Below are positions 1 through 9,840 of a stretch of 59,690 nt of DNA, one piece after another. The DNA is from Anaeromyces robustus. Lineage: Eukaryota > Neocallimastigomycota > Neocallimastigomycetes > Neocallimastigales > Neocallimastigaceae. A model generated the notes under the pieces. That model was not told the origin of the DNA and did no database searches. It saw nothing but the letters and a program-made list of their open reading frames with translations. The position numbers were made by a program, and so were the translations under genes. The stretch is from positions 147,501 to 207,190 of the forward strand of contig MCFG01000069.1 of NCBI GenBank assembly GCA_002104895.1, in the 5' to 3' direction. How positions within the stretch are numbered: the stretch's first letter is position 1; each line of letters begins with the position of its first letter.

Positions 1-100
1 TCATTTCATTTTATTTTTTTTTTTATAATATATATATAAATATAAAATATATAAATATAAAATACCAAATATAAAAAAAATAAAATATATATATATAAAG
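1..100 (+). other. 3' part of the last intron of the family X polymerase gene
   Basis: AT-only sequence (T-runs, then TA dinucleotides) ending in an AAG acceptor at 98-100 directly before the polymerase exon. The 5' splice site is outside the window. It is called an intron only because the exon that follows reads as a recognisable protein end. Confidence 0.5.
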
Positions 101-174
101 CTTCCAAAACAGAAAAAGAAATTTTTGATGCCTTGGAAGTACCCTATTGTGAACCTAAAGATAGAGATGCTTAA
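101..174 (+). CDS. Family X DNA polymerase (pol beta/lambda-like), terminal exon only
   Basis: Partial gene entering from the left edge. After a T/TA-rich intron-like stretch ending in AG at 99-100, a phase-1 exon reads 23 whole codons to a TAA at 172-174. The residues EKEIFDALEVPY followed by CEPKDRDA match the carboxyl end of family X DNA polymerases, which close with an (E)xxIF...Y.EPxxR motif in the palm/thumb region. These enzymes fill short gaps in base-excision repair and end joining in the nucleus. Seen: the open exon, the splice-acceptor-like AG, the motif and the stop. Inferred: that the remaining exons lie upstream outside the window and that the gene is intact. The other forward frame through this stretch also reads open for some codons but gives no recognisable motif. 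Whether it is the beta or lambda/mu type cannot be decided from 23 residues. Confidence 0.72.
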
Positions 175-3100
175 AATTAAAATTAAAAAAAAAAAAAAAA
201 ATAAAATAAAAATAAAATAAAATATCAGTAGATAGATAGATAAATAGATAAATAGATAAAATAAATAAAATAAATAAAAAAATTAAAAAAAATCGTTTCT
301 TTTTGTTTTTGTTTTTGATTATTTCAAATCTAAAATAGATTAATAATGAATAACCTACTAGAATTAATACTTTGAAAAAAAAATTTTTTTTTTTAGTTAC
401 ACAAAATTTACACAAGACATGACACAGATTAAAAATAATAATAATAATAATAAATTTTAAAAATGAAAATTGTTTTTTTTTTGTTTTTTAGTTTTTAGTT
501 TTTGTTTTCTTTTAGTTTAGTTTTTATTTTATTTATTTATTAAAAAAAGATTTTTTTTTTCTCTCTTTTTTTATTTTTTATTTTTTATTTTATTTTCCAA
601 AATAAATTTTTTTATTTATTTTATTTTATTTAATTTTTTTTTTTCTATTTTTATTGTTCCTTTTTTTTTTTTTTGTTTTTTATTATTTTTTTTTTTTAGT
701 TTTTATATAATTTTTTTTGTTTTTTGTTTTTATAATTTTTAAATAATATAAATAATTTATGTTTTTAATGTTTTTTATAAGTTAAAAAATAAATAATTTA
801 ATTTAATTTAATGTTGTTATTTGTTTTTTTTTTTTTGTTTTATATATATATATTTTTATAATGTTATAACGTTATAATAATATATTATTAATTATAAATA
901 TCATTTATAAATAAAAAAAATTATTATTAATATTATTATTATTATTTATAATAATATTTTTAATAATATTTTTAATAATATTTTTAATAATATTTTATAT
1001 TTTATATTTTATATTTTATATTTTATTTTCTATTTTTTTTTTTTTTTTTTAATTATAAAAAAAAAAAAAAAAGAAAGTAAAAAGAAAAAGAAAAAAGAAA
1101 AAAAATAAATTATAAATTAAATATTATTATTATATATTATTATATTATATATTATATATATATTTATAACAATATATATATAAATATATATTTTTTTTTC
1201 TTTTTCTTTTTTTCTTTTTTTTTTTTTTTTTTCTTTAAAAAAAAACTAGAAACAAAAATTTGTAAAAAAAAAAAGTAAAAAAAAAAAAAAAATTAAAATT
1301 AAAAATTAAAATTAAAAATCAATTAATATATAATTAATTAATTAATTAAATCATATCTATATTTATATATATAGATATATATATATATATAGTTTTTTTT
1401 TCTTTTCTTATTTTTAATTTAAGTACTGGGAAAGGGGAGGGTTTTTTTTTTTTTTTTTTTTTTGTTTTTTTGTTTAAAATATAAAACTTTTATTTTATTT
1501 TATTTTTTTTTCTTTTAATATTAATTATTATTATTATTATTATATATTATATATATATATACTTGTTATAAATATATATATATATATATAACTTTTTTTT
1601 TTTTTTACATTTTAAATAATTTAAAAGTGTTAATAAGATTTTTTAAAATAAAAATGAAAATAAAAAAAAGAATAAAATAAAATAATATAAATTTTTACTA
1701 TCAATTCTTTTTTTTATTTTTTTTTTTATTAATTTATATTTTTTTTTTAAATTATGATTAATGAGTATGAAAAGTTATATAATTATAATTATATAATTAT
1801 TATATTTTTGTATTATATTATAATTACAATGAGTTATTAATAAATTATTAATTATTAATTATATTACTGATATTACTGATTATCATTTTATTTTTATTTT
1901 TATTTTTTTTTTTTGTTATATTTATAATTATAATTATAATGATTATTATTATCTTTGTTTTTTTTTTTTTTTTTAATTTTTATTGATTTGTTGATTTATT
2001 ATTTTCTTTTTTTTTTTTTTCAAAATTGAAATTTAATAATGAAAAATATTTTTCTTTTCTTTTTTTTTTAATTTTATTTTTTTTTTTTCATTCATTAATT
2101 ATTAAAAAAAAAAAAATTTTTTTTTTTTTTTTGTTTCTTTTTTCTTTTGGTAAAATATTAATTGTGGATGATTTATTTTTTTTTTTTTTGTATAATTCTT
2201 AATATAAAATTTAATTTTGTGTTATTTAAATTTTTTTTTTTTTTTCATTTTTGTGCATATGTAATCTTGTGGTATGTATTGTGCATGTGTGTGAACTAGT
2301 AAAAATAAAAAAAAAAAAAAAGGTTGATTAAATTATTTTTTTTAATATCAAAATAATTTTTTTTTTTTTTTTTTTTTTTGCTTATATATTTCATTTTATC
2401 CTAAAATTAGTTGTTTAAAAGAAAAAAAAAAGGAGAAAAAGAAAAAAATGAAAAAAAAAAAAAAATCATAATAAAATATGGGGGAAAAAATTTTTGATAA
2501 AATAAAAAAAAAATTAAAAATATAATATATTATATAAATATTATATAAAAAAATGAAATAAAAAATAATAAAAAATAAATAAATAAAAATTTATTTAAAA
2601 TGAATTAATTAAAAAATTAAAAATATAAAAAATTATATTAAATATAATTATAATAAAAAACTTTTTTTTTTTTTTTGTAAATTTTGTTTTTTATTATATT
2701 TATATTTTTTGACTCTTAAATTTTTATTTAATTGAATAGTTTTTTTTTTTTTTTTTTTTGTGGAAATAAATATGATGATGAAGATTATGGAGATTAATAA
2801 TTTTTATGGTTTAAATTAAAATGTTTATTATTTTTTATTTATTTTTTTTTTTATTTTTTTATTTTATTTTATTTTTTTTTCCTTTGTTTTTCTTTTTTTT
2901 TTTTTTCATTTTTAAAAAAAAAATTGTATTAAAAGAAAAAAAAATATTTAGAATTATTAAAAAAAAAAATTGTGCTTATGAAAAAAAAAATGTTTATGTT
3001 TTTTAAAAAAAAAAAAATTTTTTTTTTGTGTGTGAAATAAATGTTAAAATGTGTGTGTAAATATAAAATGGTATTTTGTTAAAATTTTATATATAAAGAT

Positions 3101-4029
3101 TTTTATATATTTTATTCTATTAATTGTCTAAAAAATTATTGATTTTGATTTGATTCGATTCGATTTATGATTCGATTTTTTATTTTTTTTTTTTTTTTTT
3201 TTTTTTTTTATTATTATTATTTTTTTATTATGATATTTGTTCGTTCTGCAAAATAAAAAAAAATGATTTTTTTTTATTCGATTTTGTATTTCGTTTATTT
3301 CGTTTATTTCGTGATTATGTTTTTATTATATTACTTAAAAAGTTTAATATATTTCTTTATTAATTAATTAATTAATTTTAATTTTAATTTTAATTTTAAT
3401 TTTAATTTAATTTTTGTTTCTAGTTTTGTTTTTGTTTTTATTATTATTTTTTTGTTATTATTATTAGTTTTTTTTTATTTTATTAAATTATCATTTTTGT
3501 TTGATTTTTATTTTATGTAAAAAAAATTCGCATGTTTTTTTTTAATAAATTAGGATTAAATTATTATTATTATTTATCATTTTTTTTATGGTTTAAATAT
3601 TATAATATTTTTATTGTAATTAATTGATTTATTATTTTATCTATTATTACTGTTATCTTTTTTTAATTTTTATTTATTACTTAATTATTCTATATATTTT
3701 TATTGTTGTTGTTTTGTATTATTTTATATTTATTTTGTTTTTGTTTTTGCTTTTGTGTTTTATATATATATATAATTTTTTTTTGTTGGCTATGTTATTA
3801 TAATTTTTTTCTTTTAAAAAAAAAAAATTATCAACTTTTTTCTTTAAAATTAAAATATTTTTTTTGATGTTAATTTTTTTTTATTTGGTCGTGTGTTATT
3901 GTTGATTGTTATTATTTTTGTTGTTGTTACTGTTGTTGTATAATGTGACGTATATTTTTTATTTTCCTTAAAGTTTTATTATTATTTAAAATCACTTTCA
4001 AATTTTTATTTTTTTTCTTTCTTTCTTTC
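175..4029. other. AT-rich intergenic region between polymerase and kinesin 3' ends
   Basis: About 3.9 kb of poly(T)/poly(A) runs, TA and TAT repeats. The genes on either side converge here, so both 3' untranslated regions must lie in it. Slight departures from pure A/T are a GC-richer blip near 1421-1441, short GATTC-type repeats at about 3138-3180, and repeated TTTCG-containing units at about 3280-3312. The open frames at 155-415 and 2821-3006 encode only Phe/Ile/Lys/Leu-rich low-complexity peptides and are not called as genes. Confidence 0.8.
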
Positions 4030-7000
4030 TTAATAATCATTATAATTAGAATATTTTATAGAATCGGTGGAAAGAGTAGATTCACGAATACATACTTCAT
4101 CATTAACTTTAATCATTGAAAAATCTGAAGAAGAGGAAACTTGAGATAATGAATGGGAATCACCTTCTTTAGCAATAAAACCTTCATGATTTGGCATAGC
4201 ATGAATTGGTATATTAACTGCTGTAGAAGATGAAGAAGAATTTGGTTTATTCATAAGAAAAGAGGATAAATTAGAATTATCTTCATCACTTAACATCATA
4301 ACTTCATTTTCAACTTCTGATAAAACTGGTAATCTATTTAATGGTTTATTAGGATATTCTTCTTCATAAACTTCACTATTAAGAAGGGTGGTATTACTTT
4401 CATGTCTTGAATTCATGGATGAATTGGAATTTCTTATATCATCATGTTCTTTAGTAAAAGAAGTATGATCTTCATTTCCTTCAATGGTTGAAGGATTTTC
4501 TTCTTCTTCTTCTTCTACTTGCTTATTATTATTATTTTTACCATGAGTATTCATAGTATTATTATTTATATTATTATTTAAACTACCACCACTGGTATTA
4601 CTAGTTTCATTTTCATTATCACTACTATCATGATCACTTTGATTTTCATGACTATTTTCATTGTCATTTTCATTACCACTACCACTACTATTACTACCAT
4701 TACTATTACTACTACTTTTTTCACCATTAATACGTTTCATAAGTAACATAATGGTACGACGATTAGATTCATTAGCAGATTGATAACGATCTACTTCTAA
4801 TTTAAGATCCCAATTTCTTTTATTCATATTTTCAATTTCTTGTCTTAATTCAACCACTTCATCTTGTAATTCATTAACAGACATTTTCTTAATATCATGC
4901 ATAATTCTAAATCCTGAATAAGAACGAGTGGTAACGGATTTACCTTTTTTACCATTTAATTGAGAAGAAAGGTTATAATTAGTATTTAAAAGTTTAGTTT
5001 GATGATTTTCATAAGTATTAACGGTATCTTGAAGATTACTAAGAGATTTTTTATAAGAATTACATTGATTTTCTAATTCTTTATTTTCTTTAGATTTCAT
5101 ATTAATAATAGCTTCACTATTTTGTAATTTTTCTTTTAATTCCTTTTGAATAACAAAACTTTGTTCTAATTTATTTTCTAATTCTAAAATATAACTATTG
5201 GACTTTCCATTACTACTAGAATGACCGGCATCAGCAGAGGACAAACGATCCAAAAGCTTAAAAACTTCAGCTTGATGAGCTTCTTCAGATTCACGTAATT
5301 GTTCTTTTAATCCTTCCAATTCTTTTTCATATTCTTTAATCTTTTTAATTAAAACTTCTTCATCATTAACATTAACATTATTATTATTATTATTATTATA
5401 GCCACCATATCCCATAGGTTGCATTTGCATTTGCATTTGCATTTGCATTTTACTACCCTTACTAATATTACTACTATTATTACTACTAGCACTAATACCA
5501 CTAACTTCACTACCATTACCATTATAATATTTATGACCACCACGAGTCAAGGAATTATTATTAGCATTAATGATAGCTTGTTGTTGTTGTTGTTGATAAT
5601 TTTCAAAATCTAATTGAAGTTGACGATAACGATTTTCAATATAAGCTTTAGTTTGATTAATTTCATCCAATTTATGTTTTAATATACCATTTTCATTCTT
5701 TAAATTACTGACAGTAACAGAAGTTTCATAATAATTTCTTTTTTCAGATTCAATTAAATTAACCTGGAATTTCTTTAAAGTTTTAACCAATTTATTAATT
5801 TTAGATTGTAAATTAGTATTTTGTTGTTGAAGATTATCTTTTTCATGAATAATTTGAGATTTTTCATTTTGAAGAATATTAATTTCTTCTTCATATTCGG
5901 CAACAAAATGATGATATTTATCTTCAGCACTACGACTATTTTTACGTTCTCCATTCATTAATTCACTAATAGTTTCTAAAGATTTAGCTAATTCCATAGA
6001 ACGATATTCTACCGTATTTAATTCTTCTTGAGTTTTATTCTTGGATTCTTGAGCCATACCTAATTGCATGACTAAAACTTTGACAGCATTATTAAATGAA
6101 TTAACTTTTTCATCTAATTCAAGATTTAAAGCTTCTAATTCTTCATCACGTATACGAAGTTTTCTTTCTAAATTCTTTTCTTTTTGACGTAAAAGATCAC
6201 ATTTATCTTTTTCATCTTTAACTTCTTGTAAAGTATTCTTTAAACGTGTAGAAAGATTAGTAATATATTTATTTAATTCGGCTTGATTCATATCTTCCAT
6301 AGCCATATCTTCAATATAAGCAATAGGTGAAGCAGTTATACTACTTGAACTATTTAATGGTGAACCAAGAATAGTTGCTTGAGCTAAAGGTGAATTAAGG
6401 ATAGAATTTGGTCCAATATTCATATTTGGTTTAGAACCTTGATTAACTTTAGAATTAGAAACTGGATTAGTATTGGAATTGGCATTTGGATTTTTAGTAT
6501 AAACGCCACTATTCTTTAATACCGATTTACCTTTATTAACTAAAGCATTTAAATCATGTTCAATAATCATACCACTATTTTTACGACCAAAACTATTGAT
6601 GGATGAATTTTCAATATCATCATCTATCGTATAAATATTATTATTACGTGGTGTTCCTCTAACCAAACTTCCATTATTATTATTATTACCATTTCCATTA
6701 TTTTTAGTAGAATAGGATGGAGGTTTTAATGGAGCTTCTGTTGGTAAAGGTGGTGGTGGATGTTTTGGTGGTGGAGTAGAATTAGCAAGACTTAATAAAT
6801 CTTTAGCCGCATTCTTTGAAATAGGAACTGGTTTTGGTACAACATTTCCAAGATTTTCAATAAATTTTAAATCTTCGACATCAGAAACAATAGCACTTAA
6901 TGGATGATTATTATTATTACTATTATTAGTATTAGTATTGGCATTGGTATTGGTATTAGTATTAGCATTGGTATTGATATTGGTATTAACAACATTAGCG

Positions 7001-9840
7001 TTATTAAAATTAGTATTCACATTAGTATTACTATTAGCATTAGCATTACTATTTACAATTTTATTATTGTTAATAATAGCTGTTAATTGTTTAACTTGAT
7101 CTTGATTTTTAGAATAATTTTGAAGAAGAACTTGTAAATAATAAACCAATTGATCTAAATTTTGAACCGAATTGGATTTACCATTGATCATCATTTCTTC
7201 TCCATTACCAGAAACTAAACCTTTATCACCAATAGTATTTTTAATTTCATCCAACATATAAGTAATATGATGATTGATGGCTTCATCATTTTGACCTTTC
7301 ATTTTTTCCATATCATGATAATCATTCATTGGTACGGATGTAGTAGAATTAGTTAATATAGATTCTGATTCTTCTCCTTGTTTATTATTATTTCCATCAT
7401 TACGCATAGCTTTATGGAAGGAAAGAACACGTTTATGGAAACTAATATGTTTTTTACCTTCACTATTCTTTTTACGATGACCTTTTACCATTTCTTGATT
7501 AGCATTTTCTTCAACCATAGCACTTAAACCATTAAGTTGTTCTTCCAACATTTTTGTCATTCCAACAGCACCTGGACCTTTCAAACTACTTTTACGTTCA
7601 CCGATAAGACTATTACGTAAACTATTAATACTTGGTACATTTTGCATACTATTAACACTATTACGATTTGCATTTGGATTTGGATTAGAATTTTGAGGTT
7701 GAAGCATGACCATTTGACTATTACGATTTGGATTAGTAGTTTGTTGTTGTTGCTGTTGTTGAAGCATGGCATTCATAGTATTTCTATCTTCTACCATAAC
7801 ACCAGTATTACCTCCAGCATTCATATTCATAGAAGCACGAGTAGCATTTACTGGACGTCTTGGTGGTCTTTCAATACTATTCTTTGCCGTTATACCAAGA
7901 TTATTTACATAAGGCATAGATCTACGTTTAATTTCATCATCATAAAGTGAACCTAAAGGACTTGGGGTATCTGGACTTGAGAATAAAAGACTAGTATTAG
8001 CAGCAAGTCTTCCCATAGAGGTATTAATACTGTCTAAACTTTGATTTTGTTTACCATGACTAGCATTTGAACCTGTAGGACTTATAACTCCTGTACCATT
8101 TTCACTTAAAGTTGGTGTTGGAATATTAACACTGGTTGATATATTAGCTAAATTTTGAGGATCATTACGACCATTACGACCAAGTGAATTTTGATTTGAT
8201 GGTGTAATTTTCATAACTGAAGAGGATTGAGCTTGTGATTGTACTTGAGATTGTGATTGTGGTTGTGGTTGAGGTTGAGAAGTACCATCAAAAAAGTTTT
8301 CTAAATTATAAAGAATACTTTTTAAGATTTTTGGTTGAACCACGGTAAGACGTTGATCAATATTCGTGGAACGAATCATATATTTCAATACACTTTTACT
8401 TTCATCACAAGCGGTTGGAGAAAGACAAGAAAGGAAAAGAACCAAGGCATCACCACTTAAAGAATCTTGAAGAACTTGAGTTAACTTAGAATCACGATAA
8501 GGTATATAACCTTTTGGACGATTACCAGTTAAAAGATTAATAACTTTAGATAAAGCTAACCAACTTTTATCATTAACACCACATTCCATACGATTCATTC
8601 TAGCTTCTACCTTATCTACCTTTTCTGTACAAGAAAGATCAACAAAATTAAGTTTAGAATACAGTTTATCTTTTCCATTCTTTGGATTATCCTGTTCTAA
8701 ATGGAAAGAAAGAATAGCATGGGAAAGATTTTCAGAATCTGGACCATAAACAATACGACGAAAAGTGGTACCACGATATAATAATTCTGCTAAACGTTCC
8801 ATACTTTCAACACGTTCATATTTAGCACCTTTTAAATAAGTACCTTGCTTTCCACGATCATGAACAGTAATAGTTTTAGGTTGAGCCGTTGGAGTACGTT
8901 TATCATTTGGAGATGACATTTTTGGACCTGGGGAAGGTGGTCTTTTATATCTTGTAATAGATTCACCTAATAAATCAGCAATATCTTCACAAGAAATAGC
9001 AATAAAAGTCACCAATAAATTAGCAGAACGTCCTTGACTTTTTAAATGACGTATATAGGTAAGTATTTCTTGAAAAGCTCTAGGTACAAAACCAATATTT
9101 CTACTAATAGCTTCCGGTTGGAAATTTTCTAAATTATAATCCTCAGGTTGAAAACCAATGGTATAAGTTTTACCTGATCCCATTTGACCATAGGCAAGTA
9201 CTAATGAATTTTTACCATTAAGATAATGTTCTACTAAGGGATGAACACTACGGAAATAAACTTCTTCTTGAGAATTATGTTGACTAAATACATAATTAAA
9301 TGGATTAGTACTAATATAGGGTCCCATAGATGGAGCTATAGTACCAGGTGGTGGTGGTGGTCCATCATCAATTTCTGGTAAACGATCTGATCCTGGTTCA
9401 CGAATACAAAGTATATTATTCTGTGGGAAAAGATAGACTAATTCTTCATTATTTTCAGTATCTTCTTGTTCGGTTTCAAGTAATGGTCTTAAACGTATAC
9501 CTACACGAAACTCTGGTACAATTTGATTTTTGGAATTACCTGATATACTTCGTGATATTGATTTTGGTGAAGATTCCTTACTATTATTATTACGATTTAT
9601 ACTATTGTTGTTATTATTATTGGTATAAGTCGTATAAGTATTTGGATTTAATGCCATATTAACAGTACTAGGAGATGTAGGTGATGGTCTATTTAATGAA
9701 CTATAAAGAGTGTTGGTATAGGATTGATTTCCATTTCTTAAACTACGTAATGAAGGACTTGATGCCATTGTAGATATGGATCTATTATTAACATTTCCTT
9801 TACTATTTTTCTTTGATTTACCTAATCTGAAAGCTTTCAT
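4030..9840 (-). CDS. Kinesin-like protein with degenerate switch motifs (kinesin-4-like?)
   Basis: A 1936-residue, intron-free microtubule motor candidate. The amino-terminal ~105 residues are Ser/Asn-rich and disordered. The motor domain spans about 110-500: it opens with FRVGIRLRPL, has a P-loop GQMGSGKT at 218-225, and has the conserved IPYRDSKLTQVLQDSL block at about 446-461. Switch I is reduced to ENLSH (370-374) where SSRSH is usual, and switch II is DLSCTE (401-406) where DLAGSE is usual, so the salt-bridge arginine and the switch II glycine are absent. Low-complexity Ser/Gln/Asn stretches follow, with alternating Asn-X repeats at ~926-980. Coiled coils are predicted by eye at ~1183-1420, ~1487-1613 and ~1647-1700, then an acidic Ser/Asn-rich tail. 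The motor most resembles kinesin-4/chromokinesin types; that assignment is tentative. The start is the ATG at 9840, just before the basic MKAFRLGKSKK segment. Confidence 0.9.
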   Translation of the reverse strand: MKAFRLGKSKKNSKGNVNNRSISTMASSPSLRSLRNGNQSYTNTLYSSLNRPSPTSPSTVNMALNPNTYTTYTNNNNNNSINRNNNSKESSPKSISRSISGNSKNQIVPEFRVGIRLRPLLETEQEDTENNEELVYLFPQNNILCIREPGSDRLPEIDDGPPPPPGTIAPSMGPYISTNPFNYVFSQHNSQEEVYFRSVHPLVEHYLNGKNSLVLAYGQMGSGKTYTIGFQPEDYNLENFQPEAISRNIGFVPRAFQEILTYIRHLKSQGRSANLLVTFIAISCEDIADLLGESITRYKRPPSPGPKMSSPNDKRTPTAQPKTITVHDRGKQGTYLKGAKYERVESMERLAELLYRGTTFRRIVYGPDSENLSHAILSFHLEQDNPKNGKDKLYSKLNFVDLSCTEKVDKVEARMNRMECGVNDKSWLALSKVINLLTGNRPKGYIPYRDSKLTQVLQDSLSGDALVLFLSCLSPTACDESKSVLKYMIRSTNIDQRLTVVQPKILKSILYNLENFFDGTSQPQPQPQSQSQVQSQAQSSSVMKITPSNQNSLGRNGRNDPQNLANISTSVNIPTPTLSENGTGVISPTGSNASHGKQNQSLDSINTSMGRLAANTSLLFSSPDTPSPLGSLYDDEIKRRSMPYVNNLGITAKNSIERPPRRPVNATRASMNMNAGGNTGVMVEDRNTMNAMLQQQQQQQTTNPNRNSQMVMLQPQNSNPNPNANRNSVNSMQNVPSINSLRNSLIGERKSSLKGPGAVGMTKMLEEQLNGLSAMVEENANQEMVKGHRKKNSEGKKHISFHKRVLSFHKAMRNDGNNNKQGEESESILTNSTTSVPMNDYHDMEKMKGQNDEAINHHITYMLDEIKNTIGDKGLVSGNGEEMMINGKSNSVQNLDQLVYYLQVLLQNYSKNQDQVKQLTAIINNNKIVNSNANANSNTNVNTNFNNANVVNTNINTNANTNTNTNANTNTNNSNNNNHPLSAIVSDVEDLKFIENLGNVVPKPVPISKNAAKDLLSLANSTPPPKHPPPPLPTEAPLKPPSYSTKNNGNGNNNNNGSLVRGTPRNNNIYTIDDDIENSSINSFGRKNSGMIIEHDLNALVNKGKSVLKNSGVYTKNPNANSNTNPVSNSKVNQGSKPNMNIGPNSILNSPLAQATILGSPLNSSSSITASPIAYIEDMAMEDMNQAELNKYITNLSTRLKNTLQEVKDEKDKCDLLRQKEKNLERKLRIRDEELEALNLELDEKVNSFNNAVKVLVMQLGMAQESKNKTQEELNTVEYRSMELAKSLETISELMNGERKNSRSAEDKYHHFVAEYEEEINILQNEKSQIIHEKDNLQQQNTNLQSKINKLVKTLKKFQVNLIESEKRNYYETSVTVSNLKNENGILKHKLDEINQTKAYIENRYRQLQLDFENYQQQQQQAIINANNNSLTRGGHKYYNGNGSEVSGISASSNNSSNISKGSKMQMQMQMQMQPMGYGGYNNNNNNNVNVNDEEVLIKKIKEYEKELEGLKEQLRESEEAHQAEVFKLLDRLSSADAGHSSSNGKSNSYILELENKLEQSFVIQKELKEKLQNSEAIINMKSKENKELENQCNSYKKSLSNLQDTVNTYENHQTKLLNTNYNLSSQLNGKKGKSVTTRSYSGFRIMHDIKKMSVNELQDEVVELRQEIENMNKRNWDLKLEVDRYQSANESNRRTIMLLMKRINGEKSSSNSNGSNSSGSGNENDNENSHENQSDHDSSDNENETSNTSGGSLNNNINNNTMNTHGKNNNNKQVEEEEEENPSTIEGNEDHTSFTKEHDDIRNSNSSMNSRHESNTTLLNSEVYEEEYPNKPLNRLPVLSEVENEVMMLSDEDNSNLSSFLMNKPNSSSSSTAVNIPIHAMPNHEGFIAKEGDSHSLSQVSSSSDFSMIKVNDEVCIRESTLSTDSIKYSNYNDY
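6900..7062 (-). repeat. Asn-X hexanucleotide-type coding repeat within the kinesin
   Basis: The kinesin coding strand carries degenerate six-base units encoding Asn alternating with Ala, Ser, Thr, Val or Ile, ending in an Asn run (residues about 926-980). The alternating pattern, not a pure AAT run, suggests expansion of a hexanucleotide that stayed in frame. A smaller ATGCAA-type unit encodes alternating Met-Gln at about 5420-5450. Confidence 0.8.
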
